64,000 nucleotides of DNA, taken from positions 682,001 through 746,000 of the forward strand of contig NZ_ARQM01000010.1 of NCBI RefSeq assembly GCF_000385135.1. The letters run 5' to 3'. The notes under the pieces were generated by a model that made no database searches, was not told where the DNA came from, and worked only from the letters and a program-made list of their open reading frames with translations. Below, piece by piece: positions 17,282 through 24,947 of this stretch. Made by a program: the position numbers and the translations under genes. The first letter of the stretch is position 1. Each line of letters opens with the position of its first letter. Origin of the DNA: Promicromonospora sukumoe 327MFSha3.1 (GTDB lineage Bacteria; Actinomycetota; Actinomycetes; Actinomycetales; Cellulomonadaceae).

Positions 17282-17907
17282 CCGAGACGACTGACGGATG
17301 GACCTCCGGCCGGTGGCTCCGCATCGGCGCGCCGAACCTCACGGACCTGCGCAACTTCTGGGCGACCGGACGCCGCATCACGGCGGCAGAACTCCTGCTC
17401 TACGTCGAGGCCGACCTCCAATTGCGCGACGACGACAGGATCCTGTTCGAGGAACCGCGATTCGAAGTCGCCGAGCTTGCTGTTGCCTTGACTCAGTGGG
17501 TGGGCGAAGGCACTGAGCCGGACCACGACTTCGTGCACGATCCGTCGTCATACGAGGAGACGGGCGTCATCCGTATCATCCGGACCGACGGCGGCTGGGC
17601 CGCCGGCTCGTGCTTCATCACGGGGACCACCGCGGCGCAGCCGTGGCCGGTCGTCAGGGAGTCGATCGACACCTTCATCGCGGTCGCGCGCGAACTCACG
17701 GCGAGATCCCTGCTCGAAGTTGGGTGGTCAATCATCGAAACGATGGCTGCCCTGCGGCGCGGGCTCGGCGTGCCACTGCGAGAAGCCAAGCCCCTGGTTG
17801 TCCGGGCGAGTGGCCGCGCGTCCGAGTTTTACGCATTCCAGGACGAGGCCTGGGCCGCTTTGAAGGCCGTCCCGGCGGATGATGACGCACTGGAGTTTCG
17901 CGAATGA
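17278..17907 (+). CDS. DUF7878-like protein
   Basis: 209 residues. Segments LYVEADLQLRDDDRILFEEP, RFEVAELAVALTQWV and GVIRIIRTDGGWAAGSCFI match, from memory, a family of small actinobacterial proteins (DUF7878) found as scattered orphans; the role is unknown. The start ATG overlaps the stop of the upstream gene by 4 bp (ATGA), indicating translational coupling. The C-terminal part SGRASEFYAFQDEAWAALKA appears unrelated to that core. Confidence 0.6.
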   Translation: MTETTDGWTSGRWLRIGAPNLTDLRNFWATGRRITAAELLLYVEADLQLRDDDRILFEEPRFEVAELAVALTQWVGEGTEPDHDFVHDPSSYEETGVIRIIRTDGGWAAGSCFITGTTAAQPWPVVRESIDTFIAVARELTARSLLEVGWSIIETMAALRRGLGVPLREAKPLVVRASGRASEFYAFQDEAWAALKAVPADDDALEFRE

Positions 17908-18242
17908 GTCCCGACTGCCAGACAACGCCATTCCTTCTCGCACTTGCAGCACGCGTCGCCTTGCTGCCCCGACGGGTTGCCTGCTCCCCCGCAGATTGCG
18001 GGCCCGTGCCAGTCCGCAGATAGTCCGCAAGAGGTCCGCACCAGCCCATCCGGCCCCAACACGACCAACGGCCGGGAACGTTCGAATCCCAACGTTCCCG
18101 GCCGTCGTCGCTCTCATCACACCGTGCCGGATGTCCGAACTGCGATCCACGAACTACTGCAGATAACACGAGGCCAGAATCGAAATTCACCATGGTCGCG
18201 CTCTCGTGACTGCTGCGGCCCGGCCTCTGCCATGATCCCTAT
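17908..18242. other. Non-coding region with short repeats and a strong hairpin
   Basis: No convincing gene. It contains three spaced TCCGCA repeats at about 18013-18037 and the perfect hairpin at 18068-18105. Confidence 0.5.
18068..18105. terminator. Perfect 15-bp-arm hairpin
   Basis: ACGGCCGGGAACGTT (18068-18082) pairs perfectly with AACGTTCCCGGCCGT (18091-18105) around loop CGAATCCC. Probably ends the 16487-17907 transcript, although it lies 160 bp downstream. Confidence 0.6.
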
Positions 18243-18476
18243 ATGGACCCGGAGTTGCCGATCGTGCAGGTGGACCTGTGGCGTGCCGACGCAGTCGTGT
18301 TGTTCGACTGGCTCATGTCGGTAGACCTGGACACCGTTCCGATCTCGCACCCTGCGCAGAAGCAGGCACTGATGGACCTGGTGACGAGGCTCGAGACGGA
18401 GACCGACCTTCCGGGCGTTGCCCAGGCGGAGATCGAGGAAGCCCAGTTGTCCGTCGCACAAGACATGGGCTGGTAG
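18243..18476 (+). CDS. Small conserved hypothetical protein
   Basis: 77 acidic residues: MDPELPIVQVDLWRADAVVL, FDWLMSVDLDTVPISHPAQK and a C-terminal AEIEEAQLSVAQDMGW. Soluble, without signal peptide or metal motif. The next gene begins 6 bp downstream, so they form an operon. The acidic composition and pairing with an immunity-like neighbour fit a polymorphic-toxin immunity or antitoxin role, which is only inference. Confidence 0.6.
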   Translation: MDPELPIVQVDLWRADAVVLFDWLMSVDLDTVPISHPAQKQALMDLVTRLETETDLPGVAQAEIEEAQLSVAQDMGW

Positions 18477-18482
18477 CCGCGC

Positions 18483-19073
18483 ATGATCACCGCGCTTTCA
18501 CGGACGAGCGTTCTCCTCTCGCTTCAGCGCGCACTCTGGGATGTGGTCACACCCGGGCTGCGCGGAGTGGCAGTCAGTTTTGGTGGTTCTAGCATCGAGG
18601 GCCGGATGATCTACGACCACGAACCTGGCCCCGCGGATCGCGAGGACTGTTCACTGGTGGAGACGTATGTCGTTGCCGATTTCCCCGACGACGTAGTGGT
18701 CAGCCTCAGTGCCGTCGCTGCCACCCCGCCCGAGCCGCGATCATTGCTCGCCGAAGAATCGTGGGTGTACCTGCGCAAGGAACCCGCTCCACCCGAACCG
18801 TGGCATCCGCACCGCAGCCCTACAGCTCCGCCGCTGCTCGACTCACCTCGCACGCGCGGCGAGCTCGCGACATTCATCGACGAACTCGCGACCACGATCA
18901 TGGCCGCGCCCGACGCCTGGGAGAACGTCACGCTTCCTGCCTATCTCCGTGCACTTGCCGCCTGGACCCGTGACCTCGACGGCTTCTACCTGAACCACGC
19001 CGAGACGGTACCCGAGACGCCGTCCTGGAATCTCATGGCGCGGATGCTCCATGCCGCGACCGGCTACGAGTAG
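18483..19073 (+). CDS. Two-domain protein: immunity-like N-terminus fused to DUF7660-like C-terminus
   Basis: 196 residues. The first half (LQRALWDVVTPGLRGVAVSF, YDHEPGPADREDCSLVETYV, WVYLRKE) resembles small immunity-like proteins encoded beside toxin clusters. The second half (ELATFIDELATTIMAAPDAW, ENVTLPAYLRALAAWTRDLD, PSWNLMARMLHAATGYE) matches the DUF7660 pattern. The join at about residue 115 is Pro-rich (HPHRSPTAPPLLDSPRTRG). Each domain alone would make a complete small protein, so this is a fusion. It is the last gene before the third att copy. Confidence 0.6.
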   Translation: MITALSRTSVLLSLQRALWDVVTPGLRGVAVSFGGSSIEGRMIYDHEPGPADREDCSLVETYVVADFPDDVVVSLSAVAATPPEPRSLLAEESWVYLRKEPAPPEPWHPHRSPTAPPLLDSPRTRGELATFIDELATTIMAAPDAWENVTLPAYLRALAAWTRDLDGFYLNHAETVPETPSWNLMARMLHAATGYE

Positions 19074-19114
19074 GCAACCGCCGGCGCACGGTGGGTTTCC
19101 CGACTGCTACCCAG

Positions 19115-19212
19115 TTCCAACGATCTCGCGATGCCCAACCCACTTGTCGGACACCGCGAGACATACCAGCACACCATCCGGGAGAACCCAGCGTACAGAC
19201 CGGCTCGTCCGC
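19115..19212. repeat. 98-bp repeat, copy C, ending in the rnpB attachment core
   Basis: Three differences from copy B (14339-14436). Inverted repeat TCTCGCGATG / CACCGCGAGA at 19124-19133 and 19152-19161. The final 30 bases (19184-19213) duplicate the rnpB 3' end with two changes. Marks the right boundary of module 2 and of the whole island. Confidence 0.8.
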
Positions 19213-19244
19213 CTTTAGGTCTCTGCAGGTCACCAGGCCAGCGC

Positions 19245-19808
19245 TCAGCGCCGCGTCTCGTACCGGTTCAGGACCACCCCGCCGGAGAACGTCCGCGTCT
19301 CCACCAGGTTCAGGTTCACCCAGCTGTCCAGTGCGGTGAAGAACGGTTTGCCGCCACCCACCAGGGCCGGATGCGTGACGATCGTGTACTCGTCGATCAG
19401 CCCGGCCCGCATGGCCGCCGCGGCGAGCTGCGCTCCGCCGACCCGTATCGGTCCGTCGCCCTCGGCCTTGAGCCGGGCGATCTCCGCGACCGCGTCGCCG
19501 TCGAACAGCCGGGCGTTCCAGTCGACCTTGTCGAGGGTCGACGAGAACACCACCTTCGGCGTGTCCCGCCAGTTCCGCGCGAACTCGATCTCTGCCGGCG
19601 TGGCGCCCGGCTGCTGGTCGCCCGTCGGCCAGTAGGAGCTCATCATCTCCCAGAGCTTGCGACCGTACAGGAACAGCTCGATCGCCCGCTCCTCGTCGAG
19701 CCACCACTGGAACAGCTCCTCGTTCGGCTCGCTCCAGCCGAGCTCGTCGCCGGGGGCGGAGATGTAGCCGTCCACGCTCAGGTTCATGCCATAGAGCAGT
19801 TTCCGCAT
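19245..19808 (-). CDS. Dihydrofolate reductase family protein (RibD C-terminal domain-like)
   Basis: 187-residue NADPH-dependent reductase fold. MRKLLYGMNLSVDGYISAPG, ELFLYGRKLWEMMSSYWP, KVVFSSTLDKVDWNARL, GPIRVGGAQLAAAAMRAGLI and THPALVGGGKPFF follow the RibD_C/YyaP-like pattern. This family is widespread as single genes with unknown substrates and is not housekeeping DHFR. ATG 19808 is preceded by GGAAGG. The 3' end lies 32 bp from the island boundary, so this is probably the first backbone gene to the right of it. Confidence 0.82.
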   Translation of the reverse strand: MRKLLYGMNLSVDGYISAPGDELGWSEPNEELFQWWLDEERAIELFLYGRKLWEMMSSYWPTGDQQPGATPAEIEFARNWRDTPKVVFSSTLDKVDWNARLFDGDAVAEIARLKAEGDGPIRVGGAQLAAAAMRAGLIDEYTIVTHPALVGGGKPFFTALDSWVNLNLVETRTFSGGVVLNRYETRR

Positions 19809-19914
19809 GGCTTCGTGCCTTCCGTCGGTCGGTCTCCAGCACAGACCGGCGCGTCGCGGAAAACTCATCGGCGCGATGGAACGGGTCCCGCGCCGCGGCC
19901 CCTAGGGTGCTCGG

Positions 19915-20880
19915 ATGATCGACGTACCGGAGGCGTTCGCGCGAACCACCGTCGAGCGGGAAGGCGAGTCCGGGGCAGCATGGCTCGCCGAGCTGCCCGT
20001 GACCGTGGACGGGCTGATGGAGCGTTGGGAGTGTGCGCCCGACGGCGCCGTCCTGCACGGAGGTGTGGGCGTCATCGTTCCGGTCCGACGGCGGTCCGGC
20101 GACGCCGCGGTGCTGAAGGTGTCGTTCCCGCACCCCGGCAACGTCCACGGGCCGGACGCGTTCGCGGCGTGGGGCGGGCGCGGCGCCGTGCTGCTGCACG
20201 CCAGGGACGACGCGCGGTTCGCGATGCTCCTGGAGCGGGCCCACACCTCGACCCTGGCTGACGCAAACACAGATGCCGACGCCGACGACGCCGCCGCCGA
20301 CCTCAGCGACGAGGTCGCGGCGGTCGCAGGCCGGCTCAGTCGAAGACTGGCGATTCCCGCGCCACCCGGCCTGCCCCGCTTGCGCCATCGGGCCGAGGGA
20401 TGGGAGCAGGAGCTGCACCGGGACGCCGAGGAGCTGCCGCACCGGCTACCGGCCCACGTGGTGGACGCCGCCGTGGCGACCGTCCGTGAGATCGGCAGCA
20501 TGCAGCCGGACGTGCTCGTCCACGGCGATCTTCATCCGCGCAACATCCTGCGCGCCGACCGCGAGCCGTGGCTGGCGGTCGATCCCAAGGGGTACGCGGG
20601 AGATCCCGCCTACGACGTCGGCGCGTTCCTGAAGGCGCGTGCGGTGACGTTTCTCGAGGCCGATGACCTGGAAAAAGCCGTTCGTCGCACCCTCGACGTC
20701 TTCGCCGAGGCCGCGGAGCTCGACCGGGAGCGTGTTCAGCGCTGGGCCCAGCTCCACCTGGTGCAGGCCTCGTTCTGGGGGCGTCGTCAGGGATTTCGGA
20801 TCGCTCGGAACGGGGCACCGGCGGACCAGCTCACCGAGTACGCGGAACATCTGGCGGTGTTGCTGACAGCTCCTGCCTAG
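19915..20880 (+). CDS. Aminoglycoside/hydroxyurea phosphotransferase (APH(6)-like)
   Basis: 321-residue kinase of the APH fold; relatives phosphorylate streptomycin at position 6 or hydroxyurea. Visible are the nucleotide-binding N-lobe (VVLK-equivalent AAVLKVSFPHPGN), the catalytic loop VLVHGDLHPRNILRA with Asp and Asn, and the metal-binding AVDPKGYAGDPAYDVGAFL. The start fits APH(6)-type proteins (FARTTVEREGESGAAWLAEL). Chromosomal copies of this type in actinobacteria are often silent or of unknown substrate, so a resistance phenotype is not implied by sequence alone. Confidence 0.85.
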   Translation: MIDVPEAFARTTVEREGESGAAWLAELPVTVDGLMERWECAPDGAVLHGGVGVIVPVRRRSGDAAVLKVSFPHPGNVHGPDAFAAWGGRGAVLLHARDDARFAMLLERAHTSTLADANTDADADDAAADLSDEVAAVAGRLSRRLAIPAPPGLPRLRHRAEGWEQELHRDAEELPHRLPAHVVDAAVATVREIGSMQPDVLVHGDLHPRNILRADREPWLAVDPKGYAGDPAYDVGAFLKARAVTFLEADDLEKAVRRTLDVFAEAAELDRERVQRWAQLHLVQASFWGRRQGFRIARNGAPADQLTEYAEHLAVLLTAPA

Positions 20881-20881
20881 G

Positions 20882-21004
20882 CTGCCCGTAGTCCTACTAC
20901 CCGTAATCATCTTCGGCGTCATTCAGCTCGTCGTCGGCGTCTACCAGCTCGCCGACAACGTCGACCGCATGGCCAAGGCAGTGCTCAACAGGGAGCGCGA
21001 CTAG
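20882..21004 (+). CDS. Possible 40-residue membrane miniprotein
   Basis: Immediately after the phosphotransferase stop, an open frame reads LPVVLLPVIIFGVIQLVVGV then YQLADNVDRMAKAVLNRERD and stops. One hydrophobic helix followed by a charged tail looks like a real small membrane protein, but no ATG, GTG or TTG precedes it in frame; only CTG at 20882 is available. It may be a truncated gene or use CTG. Confidence 0.3.
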   Translation: MPVVLLPVIIFGVIQLVVGVYQLADNVDRMAKAVLNRERD

Positions 21005-21081
21005 CGCGCTCGGAGGGGCCGCGGACGGCGGATGGCGTCCCGCCGAAATAACGGCGAGATCCGTGGCCGCCCTCCGTCAGG

Positions 21082-21876
21082 ATGGCCGGCATGGACAAGG
21101 CTGGTACGGACAAGCCAGGCACGGATCAGGTCGAGGTCGTCGTGGCCCACAGCCAGCGCGCGACGCTGCGCGTCGGCGACGTGTTCCTGAAGGTCGACGG
21201 CGACCTGGCGCACGCCGACGTCGAGGTGCGGGCGATGGGCCTCGCGCCGATCCCGACCCCCGCGATCCTCTGGCACGAACCCCCGGCGCTCGCGATCGCC
21301 GCCGTGCCCGGCACGGCCCTCGGCGTGCTCGGCGCGCCGTCGGCCGCGTCGTCGGCCGCGTGGGCGGCGGCGGGAGCCGCGATCCGGAAGCTGCACGACG
21401 CGCCCCTGCCGCCGTGGCCGGGACGCACGCTCGACGACGTCGCGGCCGAGCTCGACACGGAGTGCGCGTGGCTGCTCGCCAGCGGCACGCTGCCCGCCGA
21501 GGTGGTGCGGCGCAACCGCGAGATCGCCGAGGCCGCGCTCCGGCCGTGGACGCCCGCGTTCATCCACGGCGACCTGCAGATCACCCATGTGTTCGTCGAC
21601 GGCGACGAGGTGACCGGCGTCATCGATTGGTCCGAGGCGGCGCCCGGTGACGCCATGTTCGACCTCGCCATCCTGACCCTCGGGCACGAGGAACGCCTCG
21701 ACGACCTGCTCGCCGGCTACGGCCCGGGTGCGGACCGGGACGTGATCCGTGCGTGGTGGTCGCTGCGCAGCCTGACGGCGTCGCGCTGGCTGATCGAGCA
21801 CGGCTTCGACCCGGACTCACCGGGGTGCGAGTTCGACGTGCTCCGGTCCCGGATGGCGGACCCCGAGGGTCGGTAG
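21082..21876 (+). CDS. Aminoglycoside phosphotransferase family protein
   Basis: 264-residue APH-fold small-molecule kinase. Catalytic loop FIHGDLQITHVFVDG (His, Asp; the usual Asn is replaced by His) and metal site VTGVIDWSEAAPGDAMFDLA are clear. The N-lobe is short, with LRVGDVFLKVDGD. Start at ATG 21082, with a second ATG at 21091 equally possible. The stop is 3 bp before the start of the ATPase gene, so the pair is co-transcribed. It is not closely similar to the preceding phosphotransferase. Substrate unknown. Confidence 0.82.
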   Translation: MAGMDKAGTDKPGTDQVEVVVAHSQRATLRVGDVFLKVDGDLAHADVEVRAMGLAPIPTPAILWHEPPALAIAAVPGTALGVLGAPSAASSAAWAAAGAAIRKLHDAPLPPWPGRTLDDVAAELDTECAWLLASGTLPAEVVRRNREIAEAALRPWTPAFIHGDLQITHVFVDGDEVTGVIDWSEAAPGDAMFDLAILTLGHEERLDDLLAGYGPGADRDVIRAWWSLRSLTASRWLIEHGFDPDSPGCEFDVLRSRMADPEGR

Positions 21877-21879
21877 CCT

Positions 21880-22611
21880 GTGCGGGTGCTGATCGAGCGA
21901 CTGAGCGTCAGGCCCGCCCAGGTCGAGCGGGGCGTGTGGCCGTGGACGGTGCCGGCCGTCGCCGAGATCGCGGCCCGCGGTGTGCGGCTGACCAGCGGCA
22001 TCGTCGTCCTGATGGGGGCCAACGGGTCCGGCAAGTCCACGGTGCTCGAAGCGATCGCGGAGCAGTACGGGATCGACGTGCGGGGTGGTCACGGCGGTCG
22101 CAAGTACGCGAGCCAGCTGGAGCCGAGCCCGCTCGGCGAAGCCCTCGTCCTGGACCGGACGATCTCCGGTTCCCGGATGCTCCGGCAGAAGGCGAAGGGC
22201 TTCTACCTGCGCGCCGAGACCGCCGCCGGGATGCTGGAGTTCATGACCGGGGCCGGGGTGAGCGGCTACGGCGACCGGCTCTCGACCGAGGTCAGCCATG
22301 GCGAGTCCTACCTCCAGGCGATCTCCGGCAGGTTCGCCGGCCCCGGCCTCTACCTGCTCGACGAGGCCGAGGGGCCGCTGTCGTTCGAGTCGACCCTGCA
22401 GCTGCTGTACCGGCTGCAGGACCTCGTGGCCGACCACGACGCGCAGGTCATCTACGCGACGCACTCCCCGCTGGTCGCGGCGATCCCCGGCGCGCAGATC
22501 CTGGAGATGACCGAGGACGGCATCGCCGAGCGCACGTGGTCCCAGCTGGAGTCGGTCGCCCTCTGGAAGAGGTTCCTCGGGCGTCCGGACGTGTTCTTCG
22601 ACGCCGAGTGA
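21880..22611 (+). CDS. AAA family / SMC-like ATPase (COG3910 type)
   Basis: 243-residue soluble ATPase related to ABC/SMC ATPase domains. Walker A is GANGSGKST at about residues 46-54, the signature-like region is EVSHGESYLQAISGRF, Walker B is LYLLDEAEGPLS, and the switch His is in VIYATHSPLVAAIPGA. No membrane or coiled-coil insertion is present, so it is a minimal stand-alone predicted ATPase. The GTG start at 21880 follows the phosphotransferase stop by 3 bp. The partner or substrate is not evident. Confidence 0.83.
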   Translation: MRVLIERLSVRPAQVERGVWPWTVPAVAEIAARGVRLTSGIVVLMGANGSGKSTVLEAIAEQYGIDVRGGHGGRKYASQLEPSPLGEALVLDRTISGSRMLRQKAKGFYLRAETAAGMLEFMTGAGVSGYGDRLSTEVSHGESYLQAISGRFAGPGLYLLDEAEGPLSFESTLQLLYRLQDLVADHDAQVIYATHSPLVAAIPGAQILEMTEDGIAERTWSQLESVALWKRFLGRPDVFFDAE

Positions 22612-22623
22612 CGGACGCCGCCC

Positions 22624-23136
22624 TCACAGCTCCCGGGTGAGGAACAGCGAGTCACCGTGCACCGCGTCCGGCTCGACGCGCCCCGACTCCGCGAACCCGA
22701 CCTTCGCCAGCACGCGGAGCGAGGCGTCGTTCCAGGCCCGGACCGTGGCCCACAGCCGTTCGTAGCCCGACTCCCGCGCCCAGCCGAGCACCGCCCACGC
22801 GGCCTCGGTCGCGTACCCGTGGCCCCAGGCCCGGCGCAGCAGCTCGAACGCGAGCTCCGGCTCGTCGTCCGGCACCTGGGAGCCGGTGATCAGGCCGCAG
22901 TAGCCGATCACCTCGCCCGAGCCCTTCAGCTCCAGCGCCGGCAGCCCGAGCGTCGACGGCGCGGCGGCGTCCTCGATCCACCGGGCGACGTCCGCGACCG
23001 TCGGCCGGCCGTCGGCGCCGATCCGGCGGTGCGGGGGCACGCGCGGGTCGCGCTCGGTCCACATCTCGTGCTGAACGGCGGCCTCGGACACGCGCCAGGG
23101 CCGCAGCAGCAGGCGATCCGTCTCGAGCAGGAACAT
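22624..23136 (-). CDS. GNAT family N-acetyltransferase
   Basis: 170-residue acetyltransferase of the RimJ/L-like type. FLLETDRLLLRPWRVSEAAV opens the fold; SGEVIGYCGLI is the central strand; ELLRRAWGHGYATEAAWAVL contains the pyrophosphate-binding Q/RxxGxG/A signature (RRAWGHGYA); NDASLRVLAKVGF is the final motif. ATG 23136 gives a normal-length protein; the frame remains open far upstream but without homology. Target could be a small molecule or an N-terminal amine. It is convergent with the ATPase gene. Confidence 0.87.
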   Translation of the reverse strand: MFLLETDRLLLRPWRVSEAAVQHEMWTERDPRVPPHRRIGADGRPTVADVARWIEDAAAPSTLGLPALELKGSGEVIGYCGLITGSQVPDDEPELAFELLRRAWGHGYATEAAWAVLGWARESGYERLWATVRAWNDASLRVLAKVGFAESGRVEPDAVHGDSLFLTREL

Positions 23137-23164
23137 GCGGCCGACCCTAACCGGCGCCTCCGGA

Positions 23165-23224
23165 CCGACGTCCGAGACACCCGACGTCCGAGACACCCGA
23201 TGTCCGAGACACCCGACGTCCGAG
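23165..23224. repeat. Tandem 16-bp repeats, 3.75 units (CCGACGTCCGAGACAC)
   Basis: Units at 23165-23180, 23181-23196 and 23197-23212 (one change), plus a partial unit to 23224. The array occupies the 5' region of the GNAT gene and the gap to the divergent secreted-protein gene. There is no spacer between units, so it is not a CRISPR. Confidence 0.85.
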
Positions 23225-23400
23225 CGCCCCACCCCCAGCACTGCATTCAGCCCGATATATCCACACCGATGTATGTGTTTGCGCCAAACGTCGGTTTGGC
23301 AGTTTCGGGTTCTTTGGCCCGGCGTTATGGTCGCCAGCGACGGCGCGTCTGCGCCGCGAGGCCGCGGTCCTCGCGCGGCCGGAGTGCAGGGGGCACACAC

Positions 23401-24897
23401 GTGAGTTTCTTCAGGAGCGGTGTTCGTCGTGGCCGCATCGTGGCGGCCGCGGCCGCCGTCGTCGGGCTGTCCGGACTGGCGGCCCTGACCGGCCTGGCCG
23501 GCGTGCCCGGCGTGGTCACCGCGCAGGCCGCGGTCTCGACGTACAACCCGTTCGACGTGAACAGCGACTTCACGATCCTCACGACCGGGAACGCCCACCT
23601 CGGGAACGCCGAGCTGGAGGGCTCCGTCGCCGCCTTCGGCAGCATCTCGTCGGACGACCCGAACGGATACGACGTCCTCCACCAGTCGGCGGGCCGCGCC
23701 GACTACACCGTGCCCCTGGTCGACGGCGAACCGGTGCGGATCCTCGCCGGCACGTTCACCGGCACCGGCTCCTTCGACATCTCGAACCGCGACGACTCCG
23801 GGACCATCGCCACCTCCAGCCCGGAGGCGAACGCGCTCGCGAAGCTCGCGGACACCACGGGGCTCACCGCCCAGGTGCGCGGCGGCGGCGTCGGCAACAA
23901 CGCGGGCGGCGACTTTCCCCGGGTGACCAACCCGGAGGGCGGGTTCCTCGACCTGAAGGCCGCCCCGTACGCCGGCTTCGCGGTCTCCGACCTGCAGACC
24001 GACCAGGCCGCGGTCGCGGACTACTTCCCCGACCTGGAGGCGGACGTCGAGCGGACGAACGAGTGCCTCGCCTCGATGTACGGCAACCCGGAGCTGTCCA
24101 ACGCCGTCACGGTCGAGGAGGAGGGCGGGCTCGTCTACGTCTCCGGCTTCTCCACCACGATGCCCAACGTCATCGACTACGCGGACGTCGCCGGCGCGAC
24201 CATCAAGATGGACCGCGCCGACGGCTACGTGCCGACGGCGCAGGCGCCGCTCGTGATCCGCGTGCCCGAGGGCACCACCACGATCGGGCCGCTCGACTTC
24301 GAGGGCTGGTCCGCCGGCAGCGGCGAGCAGCAGGACTACGCGCGCTACATCATGCTCGACCTGTCCGCCGTGACCGGGACCGTCACCGTGGATGGTCTGG
24401 AGCTGGGTGCCATCTGGGCCCCGAACGCCACGGTCGAGCTCGCCTCCGGGATCACCACCAACGGCCAGTGGTTCGCCGACGGCGTCACCACCTCGGGCGG
24501 CGGCGAGATCCACCACCACACGTTCGGCGGTCTGCTCCTGTGCGACGACGAGGCGCCCGGACCGAGCCCCAGCCCGTCCCCGTCGCCCAGCACCCCCGGG
24601 CCGTCCCCGAGCCCGAGCCCCAGCGCCCCGAGCCCCAGCCCGAGCGCTCCGAGCCCGAGCCCGAGCGCTCCGAGCCCCGGCCCCTCGCCTTCGGACACCC
24701 CGTCGCCGAGCACCCCGGCGCCGTCCGGCACACCGACGCCCAGCACCCCGGGCACACCGGGAACGCCCGAGACGCCCGACGGCCCCGGCGCGCTCGCGGT
24801 GACCGGCTCGCCCGCCGCCGTCCTGGCGGGAACCGCGACGGCCGCGGTGCTCCTCGGGGCGCTCCTCATCGCCGTCCGACGCCGCGTGGGCAGGTAG
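23401..24897 (+). CDS. Secreted choice-of-anchor-A family protein with LAXTG sorting signal
   Basis: 498 residues. A signal peptide (RRGRIVAAAAAVVGLSGLAA, cleavage after VTAQA) precedes a choice-of-anchor-A/collagen-binding-type domain (about 45-385; YNPFDVNSDFTILTTGNAHL, EGSVAAFGSI, GAIWAPNATVEL, NGQWFADGV). A Ser-Pro-rich wall-spanning linker (about 395-460) follows. The C-terminus reads GALAVTGSPAAVLAG, then a hydrophobic helix and RRRVGR. LAVTG fits the LAXTG motif recognised by class E sortases of high-GC actinobacteria. GTG 23401 is the first start giving the signal peptide. Role is probably surface adhesion or extracellular matrix contact; the ligand is unknown. Confidence 0.85.
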   Translation: MSFFRSGVRRGRIVAAAAAVVGLSGLAALTGLAGVPGVVTAQAAVSTYNPFDVNSDFTILTTGNAHLGNAELEGSVAAFGSISSDDPNGYDVLHQSAGRADYTVPLVDGEPVRILAGTFTGTGSFDISNRDDSGTIATSSPEANALAKLADTTGLTAQVRGGGVGNNAGGDFPRVTNPEGGFLDLKAAPYAGFAVSDLQTDQAAVADYFPDLEADVERTNECLASMYGNPELSNAVTVEEEGGLVYVSGFSTTMPNVIDYADVAGATIKMDRADGYVPTAQAPLVIRVPEGTTTIGPLDFEGWSAGSGEQQDYARYIMLDLSAVTGTVTVDGLELGAIWAPNATVELASGITTNGQWFADGVTTSGGGEIHHHTFGGLLLCDDEAPGPSPSPSPSPSTPGPSPSPSPSAPSPSPSAPSPSPSAPSPGPSPSDTPSPSTPAPSGTPTPSTPGTPGTPETPDGPGALAVTGSPAAVLAGTATAAVLLGALLIAVRRRVGR

Positions 24898-24947
24898 CCG
24901 CGTCGGCAGGTAGACGCCGCCGCCCGGCCCCGTGGCAGCATGCGGGC

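Noticed and set aside
18070-18105. Sequence containing GTTCGAATCCC resembling a tRNA T-arm.
   Set aside because: The 5-bp T-stem does not pair around the loop and no acceptor, D or anticodon arm is found; it is the loop of a perfect hairpin.
23165-23224. Regular direct repeats suggesting a CRISPR array.
   Set aside because: Units are 16 bp and strictly contiguous without spacers, and no cas gene is present.
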